From positions 50,237,136 through 50,301,135 of the forward strand of contig CP141136.1 in the NCBI GenBank assembly GCA_035236585.1: a stretch of 64,000 nt of DNA. Direction: 5' to 3'. A program made the translations under genes and the position numbers. The notes under the pieces are model-generated. The model saw only the letters and a list, made by a program, of their open reading frames with translations, was not told where the DNA came from and did not search any database. The first letter of the stretch is position 1. Every line of letters starts with the position of its first letter. Origin of the DNA: Warburgia ugandensis. Taxonomy: Eukaryota; Streptophyta; Magnoliopsida; Canellales; Canellaceae. This document shows positions 1 to 11,685 of this stretch, one piece after another.

Positions 1-802
1 GGATTTGTATTAGTTTATTATTTTTAATTACATTCTTTGGACATTTTTATTACTTTATGGTTATTTGTATGTTGATTGAACTGTCATAAAGTATGAAAAT
101 TAATTAGTAATAGCACCTAACCCCACAAGATCAAGGGTGGATTTCATCACCACTTCTTGGCTCACCTAGGATAATCTCCATAAGTGTGCAACCCTACCTT
201 TCATATTAATTAGAAGAGACCTATAGGGCCATCACATGCTTGTAAGACCCTCTTAATAGGATGTGATCTATTGTCACACTAGTAGCTTATGAGCACTATA
301 GTTATAGTGGGTGTCTTAAAATCCAAGTGATTTTCTCATGCTTTCTATTGACGTTAATTGAGGTCTAAACACTTCCTGACATGAGGATTGTATTAACTAG
401 CTTAGAGTAGAACATAATTGGTAAGCAGTAGTCAAATCTAAATGAGAAAAAGAGTGCTAGATTAGGCTAATCTATAAGCATTGTCTCCCTACAAATTCAA
501 GAAAGTCAAAATATTACTGCTTATTGGCCTCAAGTATTATTTGATTGTGTCCTTTGTTGGTGCATCATTCTACAAAGTTAGGTTGCATCATTTAGGTTAG
601 TTTTCCCAAAAAAAAACATAAAGACACAAAAAAAGAGAGAAAAAAAAAAAGCTTCCATTGTATGCACTTTTGGAGAGGTAACAAAACCGGAAGGTCAGTC
701 AAGCATGACCAAAAAGACATACAACCAGATTAACCCACATCAATGATTGATCAATGATCAAGGGGCAATTCACCTCATGGTAGTCAAAGGCCGCCACTCA
801 TC
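1..802 (+). other. 5' untranslated region of element A
   Basis: This AT-rich stretch has no open reading frame and precedes the gag start. Its position matches the leader between the primer-binding site and gag in Athila-like elements. A purine run of A and GA lies at 607-650. No LTR end, primer-binding site or host gene is visible. Confidence 0.5.
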
Positions 803-2464
803 ATGAATGAGGATCCACCACCTCTAATGGATGATGAATATCAACCTCCACGGAGGAGGAATACTCATCTACCAAATAGAGATTGGAGAAGAAAAAACAA
901 TAGGGAGTGGGACCAACAGAGTGAACATGGGGATAATAATGATGGTTATCAAAACTTTCGTGACAGAACTTTAAAAGACTACCTCTAGCCTACAAGAACT
1001 AGTACTCTATCCTATGTCATTCTTCCTCAGAATGCTAATGTGTTAGAATTAAAAATGGGAGTATTTGAATTACTTCCCAAATTTCATGTGTTAGATATTG
1101 AAAGTCCTTACTTACACCTTAAAGAATTTTATGAGGTATGTAGTACCCAAAGAACACAAAATATAGTTCTTGACAGAATCTTTTTTCTTTTCCTTTAAAG
1201 GAAAAGGCTAAAATATGGTTTAATGCACTACCAGAAGGTTCCATATGAACCTGGAATGAAATGACTAGGGAATTCTTAAAAACGTTTTTCCCTACGCATA
1301 AAACAAATACACTTCACCGTAAGATAATGAACTTTACTTAGAAGGATAAAGAGTCATTCTATCAATGCTGGGAAATGTTCAAAGATCTATTACTCACATG
1401 CCCACATCATGGATATGATCCATGGTGCATCATCAGCTTCTTTTATGAAGGACGATTTTGATATGCGCCTGTTTGTAGAAATGATGTGCAATGGTAACTT
1501 TCTAAACAAACAACCAGATGAGGTGGAAGAGTATTTGGAATGGCTAGTTGAAAGTGCATAGACTTAGGTTGACTCAAAAAAAGATGAATTCAATGCCAGA
1601 GTATCATCCCTAATTAGAAAAGTAGAAGTCATAGAAATGGCAAAGAAAAACTTGAATAAGGAAGAACAAGTTTGTAGTATCTATGAAAGTATCACTCATC
1701 TTACTTATGAATGTCCTACCATTTCAGCATTCCAAGAGGTACTTCATGTGTAGGCTAATGCATTTAACACTTATAAAAGACCTTTCTCCCCATATTCAGA
1801 TACTTACAACCCCAATTGGAGAAACCATCCAAATTTTAGTTGGAAAAATGGACCTACTATCAATGTCCCACAACTCGGACCATCTCAACCTCATCAATAA
1901 AACCAAGGACTTCTTACCCTACCATACCAAACTCATCAACCTTCTTCTTCTGTACTTTACTTGCCCCTACCCAAAAGGCCTCTAGAGGATAATAACAATC
2001 AACTCATTCAAAACTAAGAGAGGAAAATTTCTCAATTAGAAGTCCAAATAAAACAAACCAACTAGTCTATTAATGAAATAAAAAATATGATGAGTCAATG
2101 GATGCAAAGTATGGAAAAAGTAAAGTTTCTAACTCAACCATAAGCAAATCTTAAGGGAGTGCATTCAATTAGAACTAATGCATTTGATGAGTCATTTAGC
2201 TCTACCATGGAATGGACTAAGGCTGTCACTATTCTTAGGAGTGGTAAAAGAATTGAGAAAGATGAGCTCCAAAAGACTGAAAAGGTAGAAAAAAACACGG
2301 AATTCAAAGAAAACTCTACACAAAAGGACCCCAATATGCTTGTTGATCGATGTCCTATCCCTGCTCCATTTCCTCAAAGGTTGCATGAAGCTCCAAAATT
2401 TGCCTCTAATGATGAGATTTTAGAGATTTTCAAGAAAATCAAGATCAACATATTGATCTTAAAT
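803..2464 (+). pseudogene. Athila-like gag, 5' part (interrupted by CACTA)
   Basis: Gag is the retrotransposon capsid protein that packages element RNA in cytoplasmic particles. The likely start is the ATG at 803. The first 61 codons end in the RTLKDYL motif typical of Athila-like gag and then hit a TAG at 986. Reading on, with stops and at least one frameshift near 1195, gives the gag core (about 1000-1500). Its recognisable pieces are LLPKFHVLDIESPYLHLKEF, KIWFNALPEGS, a segment about planned length of the capsid domain, and CPHHGYDPW. The gag end (2159-2464) shows the diagnostic AVTILRSGK and PAPFPQRL blocks. The frame runs into the CACTA end at 2465 and continues after 26757. Stops at 986 and around 1560 make it a pseudogene. 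Confidence 0.85.
2462..2464. repeat. CACTA target-site duplication, left copy (AAT)
   Basis: The three bases AAT directly before the CACTA terminus are repeated after its other end at 26758-26760. A 3-bp duplication is the known size for CACTA transposition. Confidence 0.8.
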
Positions 2465-2482
2465 CACTACTACAAGGGGGAC
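2465..2482 (+). repeat. CACTA terminal inverted repeat, left
   Basis: The terminus starts with the canonical CACTACTACAAG. It pairs imperfectly with the right end (26740-26757): nine bases, ACTACTACA, match, followed by a similar GGG-rich step. Confidence 0.85.
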
Positions 2483-3125
2483 TTTTAATGTTGATTAAAA
2501 GTGATAATAGAAGTTACTTAAGAAGCGACTTCTACTAAACCAACTTGGAAAGTCGTCACCTTTTAAAGTCATTTATATAAATGAAAAAAAGGTCACAAAC
2601 TTTTATAGTTGTTTTTTTGTAAGCGACTTCAAAAGTTAGACTCTTTTGAAGTCACTTATATGAAAATGGATTTACAGCCAACAACTTTAGAAGTTATTTT
2701 TTTGTAAGCGACCTCAAAAACAACCAAATTCTGATTAACTTTTCAAGTCGCTTTCAAAAAAATGACTTTTAAAGTTGATGACTTCAGAAGTCATTTTCTT
2801 ATAAGCAACTTCAGAAGAACTTCATTTGGATGAACTTTTGAAGTCGCTTATATAAAAAGGACTTCAAAAGTTGGTGACTTTAGAAGTCATTTTCATGTGA
2901 CTTAGAAAGTTCAACATTTTTATTATCTTTCAAAGTCGCTTACACTAAATGACTTCCAAAGTAAGTAACTTTTAAAGTTGTTTCTTTATAAGTGATTTTG
3001 ATGGACTTTTAAAGTCATTTTTTATTAAATGACTTCAAAATATCTTGCTTTTAAAGCCATTTTCCATAAACAACTTGAAAAATTCCCAAGTTTTAAAGTT
3101 GTTTAGTGAAAAACAAGTTTAAAAG
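2476..3125. repeat. CACTA subterminal repeat array, left
   Basis: About 650 bp are densely packed with short units in both orientations, variants of GACTTTTAAAGTCGCTTATA and its complement. The core ACTTTTAAAGT or ACTTCAAAAGT is itself nearly palindromic. Examples are near 2560, 2622, 2640, 2745, 2840 and 2935. In En/Spm, subterminal repeats are binding sites for the TNPA-type protein (established for maize); the same role here is inferred. The array has no coding potential. Confidence 0.8.
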
Positions 3126-3242
3126 GATTTTTTTTTCTAATTTATTTTTATGCTCCACCACTTGTATACAATTGAATAACAAACATCCCATGTATACCTA
3201 ATACTCAAACAATATTTATAAACATTAAAAACCTATTAATAT
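3126..3242. repeat. CACTA internal AT-rich repeat unit (left of solo LTR)
   Basis: This short AT-rich stretch (core about 3161-3235) contains the same 'aataacaaacat...caaacaat.tttataaacat.aaaaacc' unit that recurs at about 5719-5790 and 5881-5960 beyond the solo LTR. The LTR therefore landed inside a degenerate tandem array. It ends in the AATAT target duplication (3238-3242). Confidence 0.6.
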
Positions 3243-5585
3243 TGTGACGACCCAGGTTTTCCCATGCAGTTTTAAATGCAATATCTAATTCTTAAGGCGG
3301 GATGCATCCCTATTTGAAAACCATGCAATGTAGCGGAAAATCTTTAGTTTTAAACTCATTTTGAAAACCCCGAGTGTCATTTGCTTGCACAACAATCAAA
3401 GTAGTTTTTTTTTTTGAAAAACTTCAGAAATCATAAGTGTTTTTCCCTAGGTCTTTCCAGTCACAACATACAGCCCAACTGTAATTAAATACAAATACAT
3501 GTCCAAAGGGTAGAGGGTTTACTTACATGTATAATTGTTTCCTTTTTGATTCACTTGCTCATAGCACTAACATAGATGTCCTCTACTCGTGGATGGAATT
3601 ATCCTAAAAAATGTTAAGGATAGGGTGAGTATATACTATACTCAGTAGGAGTCTATCACTACTAGTTTTATAATGCATGAGCTGTTTAAAATCATATGCT
3701 CTTTCAAAACATGTGCATGTCTGAATACTCAAGTTCAATATCAATATTAAAATCCATTGTCAAACCGAAATACTAACGACTTAAAGGATCACATAATCCA
3801 AATCGAAAGTATCATATATATATATCATAACATTATGATATACATAAGATGCTTCATTGAATCCAACTCACGGATATCTAGTATGGTATGGTCGACTAAC
3901 CTCATATCATGCCATATGCAATGCAAATAAGTCCACAAAACCATAGGGTCTAACTATGCCCACGACCTCCTCGGCGTGTGGTCCCCGAGTACCTAATAGT
4001 TTGTAAAACATATCTATGCATAATGTATATGCAATTATTTACAAAACATGTCTATGCATAAAGCATTTATCACATGCATGCTGAATTAAGTCATGCTAAA
4101 CAAGTCATATACTTAAAACATGTATTCACAAAACAATCATAGTTCTTTTAAAAGAATCTAGTAGCGATAGAGGACCTACCTCAAAGTCTCCTGGAGTCGC
4201 GTCCTTTATCGCTCAACCCGTCCCTGGGTCTCATTTATAAACTCCTGGGTATAAATGGATACAAGGAGTCCTAATTAATTTCAGTCTATTTAGACATTAG
4301 ACCACTAGCCCTGCCTATTGGGTCCCTGGTTCTTGCCTAATTCATTGTCAGGCTAGATCCTATGGTATGGATCTACTTTCCAATAGTTAAATTCTATAAT
4401 TTATCCTCTAATCTAATTTTAAAGTCTCAATAGGTCCGCGTGCCCCAGTTCCCAGGACACCCATGTATCCTGGTTGAACCTCGACCGCCTTAGGTGCGTG
4501 CGCGCCCAGAGGCCGTGCCAGGGACTGCGTTTTGCACACGTATATGCATTCTCAAGTGACGCACTATGACATGCATCATCACACGAACGCACCTTGTAGC
4601 ATGGCGCGCCTCAGCTCCCAGGGTACCCCATGTATCCTTGTCGAGCTAGGACCCGTGCCCCATGTTGCGCATGTACCCAAAGGCCGTACCTGGGACAATG
4701 TTCGCACATGCACAAGCATGCCTAAGCGACGCGCTATGATGCGCATCATCGCATGGACGCACCTTGTAGTGTGGCCCGTCTCAGCTCCCAGGGCACCCCG
4801 TGCACCCTGGTCGAGTCAGGACCTGTGCCTCATGTCGCGTGCACACCTGAAGGCCTCACCTGGGACAATGTACGCACTGTCGTACACCTAGAATCCGTCC
4901 TGGAAGAACCAAGAGAAGGGAGGTAAGGACGTCTTACCTGGGCAGCCTAGGGAGTGCCCATTTCACGCTGGACCTTCTTGCTTGCTAGAAAAACTCTCAC
5001 AAGGTGGAAACCCCATTGCCTAGATCGGAAAAGAGAAGAGAGGGGAAATGGGGAGATGGGAATGGCATGGCGGGGCTGACTTTGGCCTGGCCGTTGCCAG
5101 AAAATGCAGAGGAGATGGGTTTCCGTATTTGCTAGAAACCCCAATCTCAAACGTCTGGAAAAACGCGAATTGGAAGAGGGGGAGATGGGATTTTTATAGA
5201 GGAGTGAAAGGCGGTGCCACCCTTTCCCCTGGGATTTTCTAGAGAAATCAGGATTTAGGGTTTTCTAGAGGGTTCTTGAGGTTGAAGATGACAGGGGGTG
5301 CCGTTATCAAAACGGCCCCCTGCGTTCTTCATCCTTTTTCGTTTTTCTATTTTATTTTCAGAAATACCCTTATCTTTAAACGGCTGTAACTTCCTCATAC
5401 GAACTCCGTTTTGGGTGATTTTTGAGGCGTTGGATTCCATTTTTCGAGTAGAATCTAATGGTGTGAAATTTCCTCACAAATTCCTTCATTTACTATTTTC
5501 AATAAAATCAAACATTCAACACAGTTTATTTCCTATAGAACGTTCAATTTTCGTTAAAAATAGTGTAAATTGCTTGGGCATTACA
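3243..5585 (-). mobile_element. Solo LTR of a gypsy element (Tekay-like LTR type), 2343 bp
   Basis: On the minus strand the LTR starts TGTAATGCCC at 5585 and ends GTCGTCACA at 3243. A perfect 5-bp duplication, AATAT, flanks it at 3238-3242 and 5586-5590. No internal region or second LTR is present, so this is a product of LTR-LTR recombination. It shares blocks with the LARD LTRs of this window: the terminal 'gacgacccaggttttc' region, and the 'cccacgacctcctcggcgtgtggtcccc' region at about 3959-3987. A TATA-like TATAAAAA on the minus strand lies near 5192-5199. The open frames inside it (for example 4532-4891) lie in its G+C-rich part and match no family I know. Confidence 0.9.
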
Positions 5586-6408
5586 AATATACAGCATTCA
5601 TTCGCTTCTTAATACAATACGACTTGTATACATTAAAATAATTCAATCTCCACAAACATGAAAAACTAACAATCACTACAATACATCCACATATTAATTT
5701 ATAAATACATTATCGCCTGTGTATACAATGAAAAACAAGCATTCTATGCACTTCATACTTCAAACAATCTTTATAAACATGAAAAACCAAACCTCATGTA
5801 CACTTAATACTTAAATCTCCATACACATTCCAAACCAGCATCTATTACAATGCATTGACATCTTTCTTGACACACTACTACCTATGTATAAATTGAATAA
5901 CAAACATTCTATACACTTAATACAAACAATCTTTATAAACATGAAAAACCAAACATCTAATACAACATGCATCCACTTCTTTCTTGATATCCCAAATCAT
6001 TCTTAAAATATAACACCTAATACATACATAATGGCTACAAAACATCCATTCTCATCATTATCCATCCACATCTATCTTAAAAATAATTTATATAAGAAAC
6101 TTCAACATGTGCGTTGTCTATAACATCCACATTCACTTCATTTGTAAATCCATATACACTCCAAGTAACCCTCTCATTCTTCATCTCATAAAATTCAACT
6201 GCAACATATTCGCTTCATGTTCAAGCTCCAAATTCACTTCATCCATGCACATTTATTCCCACACTCCAAATTTCCACTCATTCATACCTTAAAATACATA
6301 TATATATATATATATATATATTTCAATGAAAATAATAAAATTTAAAGGAACACACACAAGTCAATGAAAAAAATACTTTATTATGTATTTTAGATTCATG
6401 TAGTTACT
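5586..6408. repeat. CACTA internal degenerate tandem repeats and (TA)n
   Basis: No gene is seen. Units of roughly 160 bp containing 'caaacaatctttataaacat' and 'gaaaaaccaaac' recur at about 5719-5790 and 5881-5960, with a related piece at 5660 and at 3161-3235 before the solo LTR. A (TA)n microsatellite lies at about 6299-6320. The region lies downstream (3') of the TNP1-like gene. Confidence 0.6.
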
Positions 6409-8967
6409 CTAAGAAATATAATTGAAACTCATTACATACTCAACCCATTCAGTTAGTATTTCATTTAGATTTACTTTGTAGTAATTCTTCTTGTTATCCC
6501 ACTCAGAAAGCATAATAGCCTTAACTATAACATATTTAAGGTTAAATTTTTTAGCTAAATTCATAAAAACTGTAAAATTATATAAAAACTGTAAATGGGA
6601 AACAAGAGTACAATCAAATATGAGGGTCCTCATGTACCTCAATACATAATACACACACTCTTAATTAGACTGTTGTTTAGGGTGCTATGCAACAAGGACA
6701 ACAAAAAAGAACTCATAAATATCATTTAAAATAATGTTGGTTTAATTAGTGATAACTTAGAATAATTAACTGTTTCATATATCTTAACATTCTTCTAAGT
6801 GAGTTTTGGTGGTTGTATAGTCTCAATCATAGAAGCCCAATCAAACTAAACCCTACAAATTTAAATTTCAAATGCATTATAGATGAACAACAAATTACTT
6901 ATCTACACATAACACATGAAAAAAAATATATGCTTACTTATTTATAATATCTATGAGAGTGGGACAGATGTGCGCTCCTTAAGAATAAAAAAAGAAAGCA
7001 TGGGCACAGTGCACATCCAAAAAGAGTAGCATCCAATGAGACCTACATAGAAAGTCATATGGATTCTAGTGGAAGTTGAAAATCCCTAATTAAAGAATAA
7101 TTTGTCAATAAAACAAGAAAATTAAAACTTATCTGCTATTGTAGGGAATCATTAAGCCCTGTCATAGGAGCAGTAAAAGAAATCTGGTAAAATATCCTAA
7201 ATACACTTCTCAATCGGCCATTGTTCTGCTACTTCAGAAATGACACTAGGGTCAAGGAACTATGTGCATATACCCCATGTAGGAGAAAAAGTGAGGGTGC
7301 TCGAGTTGATCCCATAGGCAAACTCGTAATAGGTCCTCTACCATAAGTGGCACTTCAACAATGTCCTTGGCAAGCACACCCTGCTTGATTTGTATATGAT
7401 TGATTGCCAAATTGCCATTGATGAGATCATAGATTAACCTTGGGGATCGAGGCATGTTAGCTGGGACTTCCACATGCTCCTGGTTTGCTACTGTAAAAGG
7501 TGTAAAACATTTTAGCTAAATAATATTAATTTATGAAGAGGGCCTAATTTATGATGAAAGAAAAACCAAAGATGCATACAAGTACCTTTTCTATTGGTGC
7601 AGCAGCCATAGGTGACACTAGAATGGCAGCCGATCTTAGTGTCGTATTTTTTTTACTAATTAATCATATATAGTTATTAAACAATTAAGTGAGGCCATTA
7701 ATTAAAAAATATTAATGAGGAAGGTAGTATGATAAGATACATACCATGGACTCTATGAGAATGACTAGTGGCTTAGGCCAAGTGATGTGATATGCAACTG
7801 CCTGCCAACGATTATAATATTTTCCATTTCTAATGGGAATGGTAGGAAGGCATTAGCATTCAAAGTCATGGTAATGGACACCCACTTAGTATGTGGTGGT
7901 ATAGTAATTTTGTGCAAAACATTTGATTCATGCTCATAACATAAACCAACTGCCACGATATTTTGATGGGAATCTAAGGCCAATAGGCATTAACCCGCCT
8001 ACAAATCAAATATGCAATTGAGAGGTTGAGATAGAATTATTACAAAATGAAAATGAAAATTTGTAGTTTTGTCTATGTATATACCTCTTGGGCAGGCATT
8101 TCCTTTCTGAGGGGAGGCAGATGTTCTTCATTATCTTCTTTAGTTTGGGAGTTGCAACTTACATATGATTGAGGTACATTGGTGTTGTGAGTATTATGAG
8201 TAGGAGGTGAAGTAACAATCATCAAACCTCTCTCATGCATCTTACTAAATATATCAGACTTTATTTTCTCAACAAGCTCATTGTAAGCCTCCTCCTCATC
8301 TTCAATGTTAGGTATATGTCCACAAAAGAATTTAGAAGGAACAACACTAAGATCCATGCCCCTAACTCAACTAAGGTGGACCTTCTTGCTGCCCATAGCC
8401 CCATACAAGATGTCATCCTTGGCAGCAGTGCTACTTAAAGTTCTTATAGTAGTGCTTTCTTGGGTAAGATTGTCCTACTAAATTTAATTAGAAAGAAATG
8501 ATCATTTTATTTAATTAATTGTAAAAAATTTATAGATAGGTAGAACCACTTGCTAGTGCATGAAGCAATTTGCGTAGTAGTTTCATCTGCAAACTTATTG
8601 CTAGTACAGCGCACTGAATGCATCATCTTCTAGAGCATGGAGTGATCAATGGGTTCTGTAGTCCTAGTTTTTTTTTTTTTTTTGCTATCAAGCAAAAACA
8701 CTATAGTTAGAGAACATGTATATAACTATAGTAGCATTACATTGAATGGGATAAATTGTCACAAATGCTTACTTCCTGCTTTTGTAAATGAGCATAGCTC
8801 ATCCTAGATAGGTGGTGTTGCATATTTGTTTCGTGCACCTTTCTTCACCTTGCACTCTTCACCTACACATTTTTACATGCATGATCAAGTGCAATAATTG
8901 AATATTATATGCAATTAAAAGAATAAAGCATCATTTTTGCACATACTTCAAACTTGACAAAGGTATT

Positions 8968-8972
8968 GTTCT
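8968..8972. repeat. LARD target-site duplication, left copy (GTTCT)
   Basis: GTTCT precedes the LTR start TGTAATGACC at 8973 and is repeated exactly at 17345-17349 after the other LTR. Five base pairs is the usual size for gypsy integrase. Confidence 0.93.
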
Positions 8973-9391
8973 TGTAATGACCCCAATTTTTGTAATATTA
9001 AAAGCCCATAAAAAGTTCAGTTTTAAAGATAAGGGCATTTTGGTCATTTCACTAGTTGCCTTGACTAAACCTAGGAATTTGGTCCTAAAAGTGATGCCAT
9101 TAGATGCGTCATGGAAAAAGGAATCCAAAGAGACCAAAATCACCCAAAACGGAGTTAAAATGAGCAAGATATGGCCCTTTGAAGTTCAGGGGCAAAACTG
9201 TAAATTTCACAAAAAACGACTTAACCTGAAAAACACAGGTGCCCGTTTTGATACGGGCACCCTGTCATCTTCAACCTCCTAGAGGCTTCTGGAACGGCGG
9301 TGTTTCAAGGAGGAACTACCGCCATTCTGAAGGTTTCCCCACCGCCATTTAAAGGCAGTTAGAACCCCTCCAGAACCCTCTTTAAAAGCCC

Positions 9392-9400
9392 TATAAATAA
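9392..9400 (+). promoter_or_regulatory. TATA box of the LARD 5' LTR
   Basis: TATAAATAA lies about 420 bp into the LTR. The equivalent segment is deleted from the 3' LTR, so only the 5' LTR keeps this core promoter element. Confidence 0.6.
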
Positions 9401-9693
9401 AGCTCTTGGGTGCCTCTAATGGCAGCCCAAAACCTTGGAGAAAACCCATTCCAGAGCAGTGACCAAGAGGGGAAAACGAGGAGAGAAAACCAGCCACGAA
9501 GCAGGTATGCTCCAAAACTCCCCAAACCCATCTCACCCATAGTCCTAGGCTCAATTCCCCTAAGTTTTTGCATGAAAAACCATGCAAAACAGAGCCTGGG
9601 AGAGCCACCAAGGACCCAGGTCACTAACGGGCGGGACGATCTAATAGGAACTTCTCACGTCGACCTGCGTTGACGTCTGTTTGAAAAACCAAA

Positions 9694-9717
9694 CGGGCGC
9701 GTCCCTGGACGCGCCCG
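9694..9717. repeat. G+C palindrome in LARD LTR
   Basis: An 11-bp perfect inverted repeat, CGGGCGCGTCC with GGACGCGCCCG, is separated by two bases. It lies downstream of the TATA box, so it would be part of the element RNA leader and could fold as a hairpin. The 3' LTR copy (near 15446-15470) is imperfect. Confidence 0.6.
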
Positions 9718-11009
9718 CTAAAGGGACAGACGGGCGGAGGTATCTCGCGTGTGTGCAGACGCGCCCGCAGAGGCGTGTGCCATAGACGTGTAGCGCGCTA
9801 GCGCACGGCGAATTTTTGTTACTTAAGGAAGTAGGGCGCATGATGCTGACGCGCAGCGCCCTAGCATTCCGACTTTTTGTCTTTAAAGACTCTATGTACA
9901 TACAACACTAAAAAGCTTATAACTTGAGATTTATAGCTCCGATTGAGGCGCTGCAAAAGGCGTTATGTCCGTATCGACGACGCAGACACATCCAAACCAT
10001 AAAATCTCTGATTAAGGCCCAAGAAAAGGTGGGCATGACCCTTAGAATAGGATGGTGGCGCGTGGACACTAGAACGTTGGAAAACTGAGGATACCAAGGC
10101 CAAATTAGGACCTTAGGACACCCATAGGCATAGGGATGGACCCCTAATGCCTAAGTAATAAGACCCAACTACTCTAAAACCCATAAAAGATGGGCCAAAC
10201 TAACCTTGAGTTCCCAAACCATGTTCAGGAGCGTACGAGGACAAATGGGTTAGCGCAACCTAGCCATGTAAGTGCTCTATCACTATTAGATTCTTTTAAA
10301 AGATCTATTATTGTTTTGAGAACATATGTTATAAGCATATGACTTGTTTAGCGTGATTTGATTCAGCATGCATATGATAGACATTTTGTACATAGCCATG
10401 TTTTGAAATGATTGCATATACATTATGCACATATATGTGTTGCAAACAAGTGCATGCATTGCATGATGTACTTGCAAAGATTGCATGTCCTTGAGGGTTG
10501 CGAAAAGATGCTGGAGTGCCGAGGGCCAGGCAGTTGTGAGGGACCCAGAAGAGGACAAGTTTTAACAAAAGGTTTTAACTTATCTTATGTGATTTGGGCA
10601 AGTAAGCCCGTGGGTGCTATGCTGAGGGGTCTGGGTTTGCCACCTGGCCTCTACCACTAATAGGTGGATGGGTACCACGCCCAAAAAGAAGCAAGTCCCT
10701 ACGTCGACTGCATGTGGTACAGGGGGCTACCACTGGTGTCACGGCACTGGGTCGACATGTCGTAGGCCCCGTGGAGGCTATGACCGAGTGTCCTCAGGTA
10801 CCCGGGGACCACACGGCGAGGAGGTCGTGGGCATAGTGGACCCTATGGTTTGATGTGCATTTCATATAGCATGATATGAGATTGGTCGACCATACCGTAC
10901 TAGAGGTCCATGAGTTGGACTCCATGAAGCATCTATTGCATATCATGATGTCATCATATATATATGATACTTTCAGTTTTGGATTATGTGATCTTTTAAG
11001 TCATGAGAA

Positions 11010-11143
11010 TTTCAGTTGATTATGGATTCTTATACTGATATTGAACTCGAGTATTCAAACATACGCATATTTTGAATTTCAGTTGATTATGGATTCTTAT
11101 ACTAATATTGAACTCGAGTATTCAAACATATGCATGTTTTGAA
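11010..11143 (+). repeat. 67-bp tandem duplication in LARD 5' LTR
   Basis: Two adjacent copies start TTTCAGTTGATTATGGATTC at 11010 and 11077. The same pair is in the 3' LTR (16688 and 16755), so the duplication predates this insertion. Confidence 0.85.
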
Positions 11144-11667
11144 TGAGCATATGATTTTAAAACTTCTCATGCATTTATAAAACTAGTAGTGATAGGCTCC
11201 TACTGAGTATATTATATAGTCACCCAATCCTTAACATTTTTCAAACGTCAGTAAGTACTCAAGGACAGGATACGTCCGTATATATCATGGTTCAGGACAG
11301 CTTCACTCACAAAAAGAGGACATCTATGTTAGTGCTATGAGCAAGTGAATCCAAAAGGAAACAAATACACATGTAAGTAAACTCTCAACCCTTTGGACAT
11401 GTGTTTGTACTTAGTTACAGTTGGGTTGTGCATTATGACTGGAAAGACCTGGGGAAAAACATTTATGATTTCTGAAGTTCTTCAAAAACTACCTTAGTTA
11501 TTGTGAAAGCAAATGACACTCGGGGATTTCAAAAATGAGTTTAAAACTAATGGTTTTCCGCTGCATTGCATGGTTTTTATAGAATGGTTTTCAAATAGGG
11601 ATGCATCCCACCTTAGGAAATTAGACATTGCATTTAAAAATGCATGAGAAAACCTGGGTCGTCACAA

Positions 11668-11685
11668 TTGGTATCAGAGCCTAGG
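11668..11685 (+). other. LARD primer-binding site (initiator tRNA-Met type)
   Basis: TTGGTATCAGAGCC starts two bases after the 5' LTR end. TGGTATCAGAGC is the standard complement of the plant initiator methionine tRNA 3' end, used to prime minus-strand DNA synthesis in many gypsy and copia elements. Confidence 0.9.

Larger units (their letters stand above)
8973..11666 (+). repeat. LARD 5' LTR (2694 bp)
   Basis: It runs from TGTAATGACC to GGGTCGTCACA. A TATA box (TATAAATA, 9392-9399) follows a 'gccc' step, which places the probable transcription start just after 9415. A G+C-rich block at about 9650-9860 holds palindromes. A 67-bp tandem duplication lies at 11010-11143 and is shared with the 3' LTR. 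Compared with the 3' LTR it lacks 63 bp after 9615 but keeps 9211-9515 and 9728-9806. Confidence 0.93.

Noticed and set aside
2476-3125. Possible CRISPR-like or satellite array
   Set aside because: Units are irregular, in both orientations, without uniform spacers, and lie at a CACTA end. They are transposon subterminal repeats.
4532-5242. Open frames inside the solo LTR (119, 67 and 64 codons)
   Set aside because: They lie in the G+C-rich part of an LTR, which normally encodes nothing, and match no family.
9279-9901. Several frames of 77-110 codons in the LARD 5' LTR
   Set aside because: Composition effect in the G+C-rich LTR. The longest (9611->9279) is largely removed by the deletion in the 3' LTR copy.
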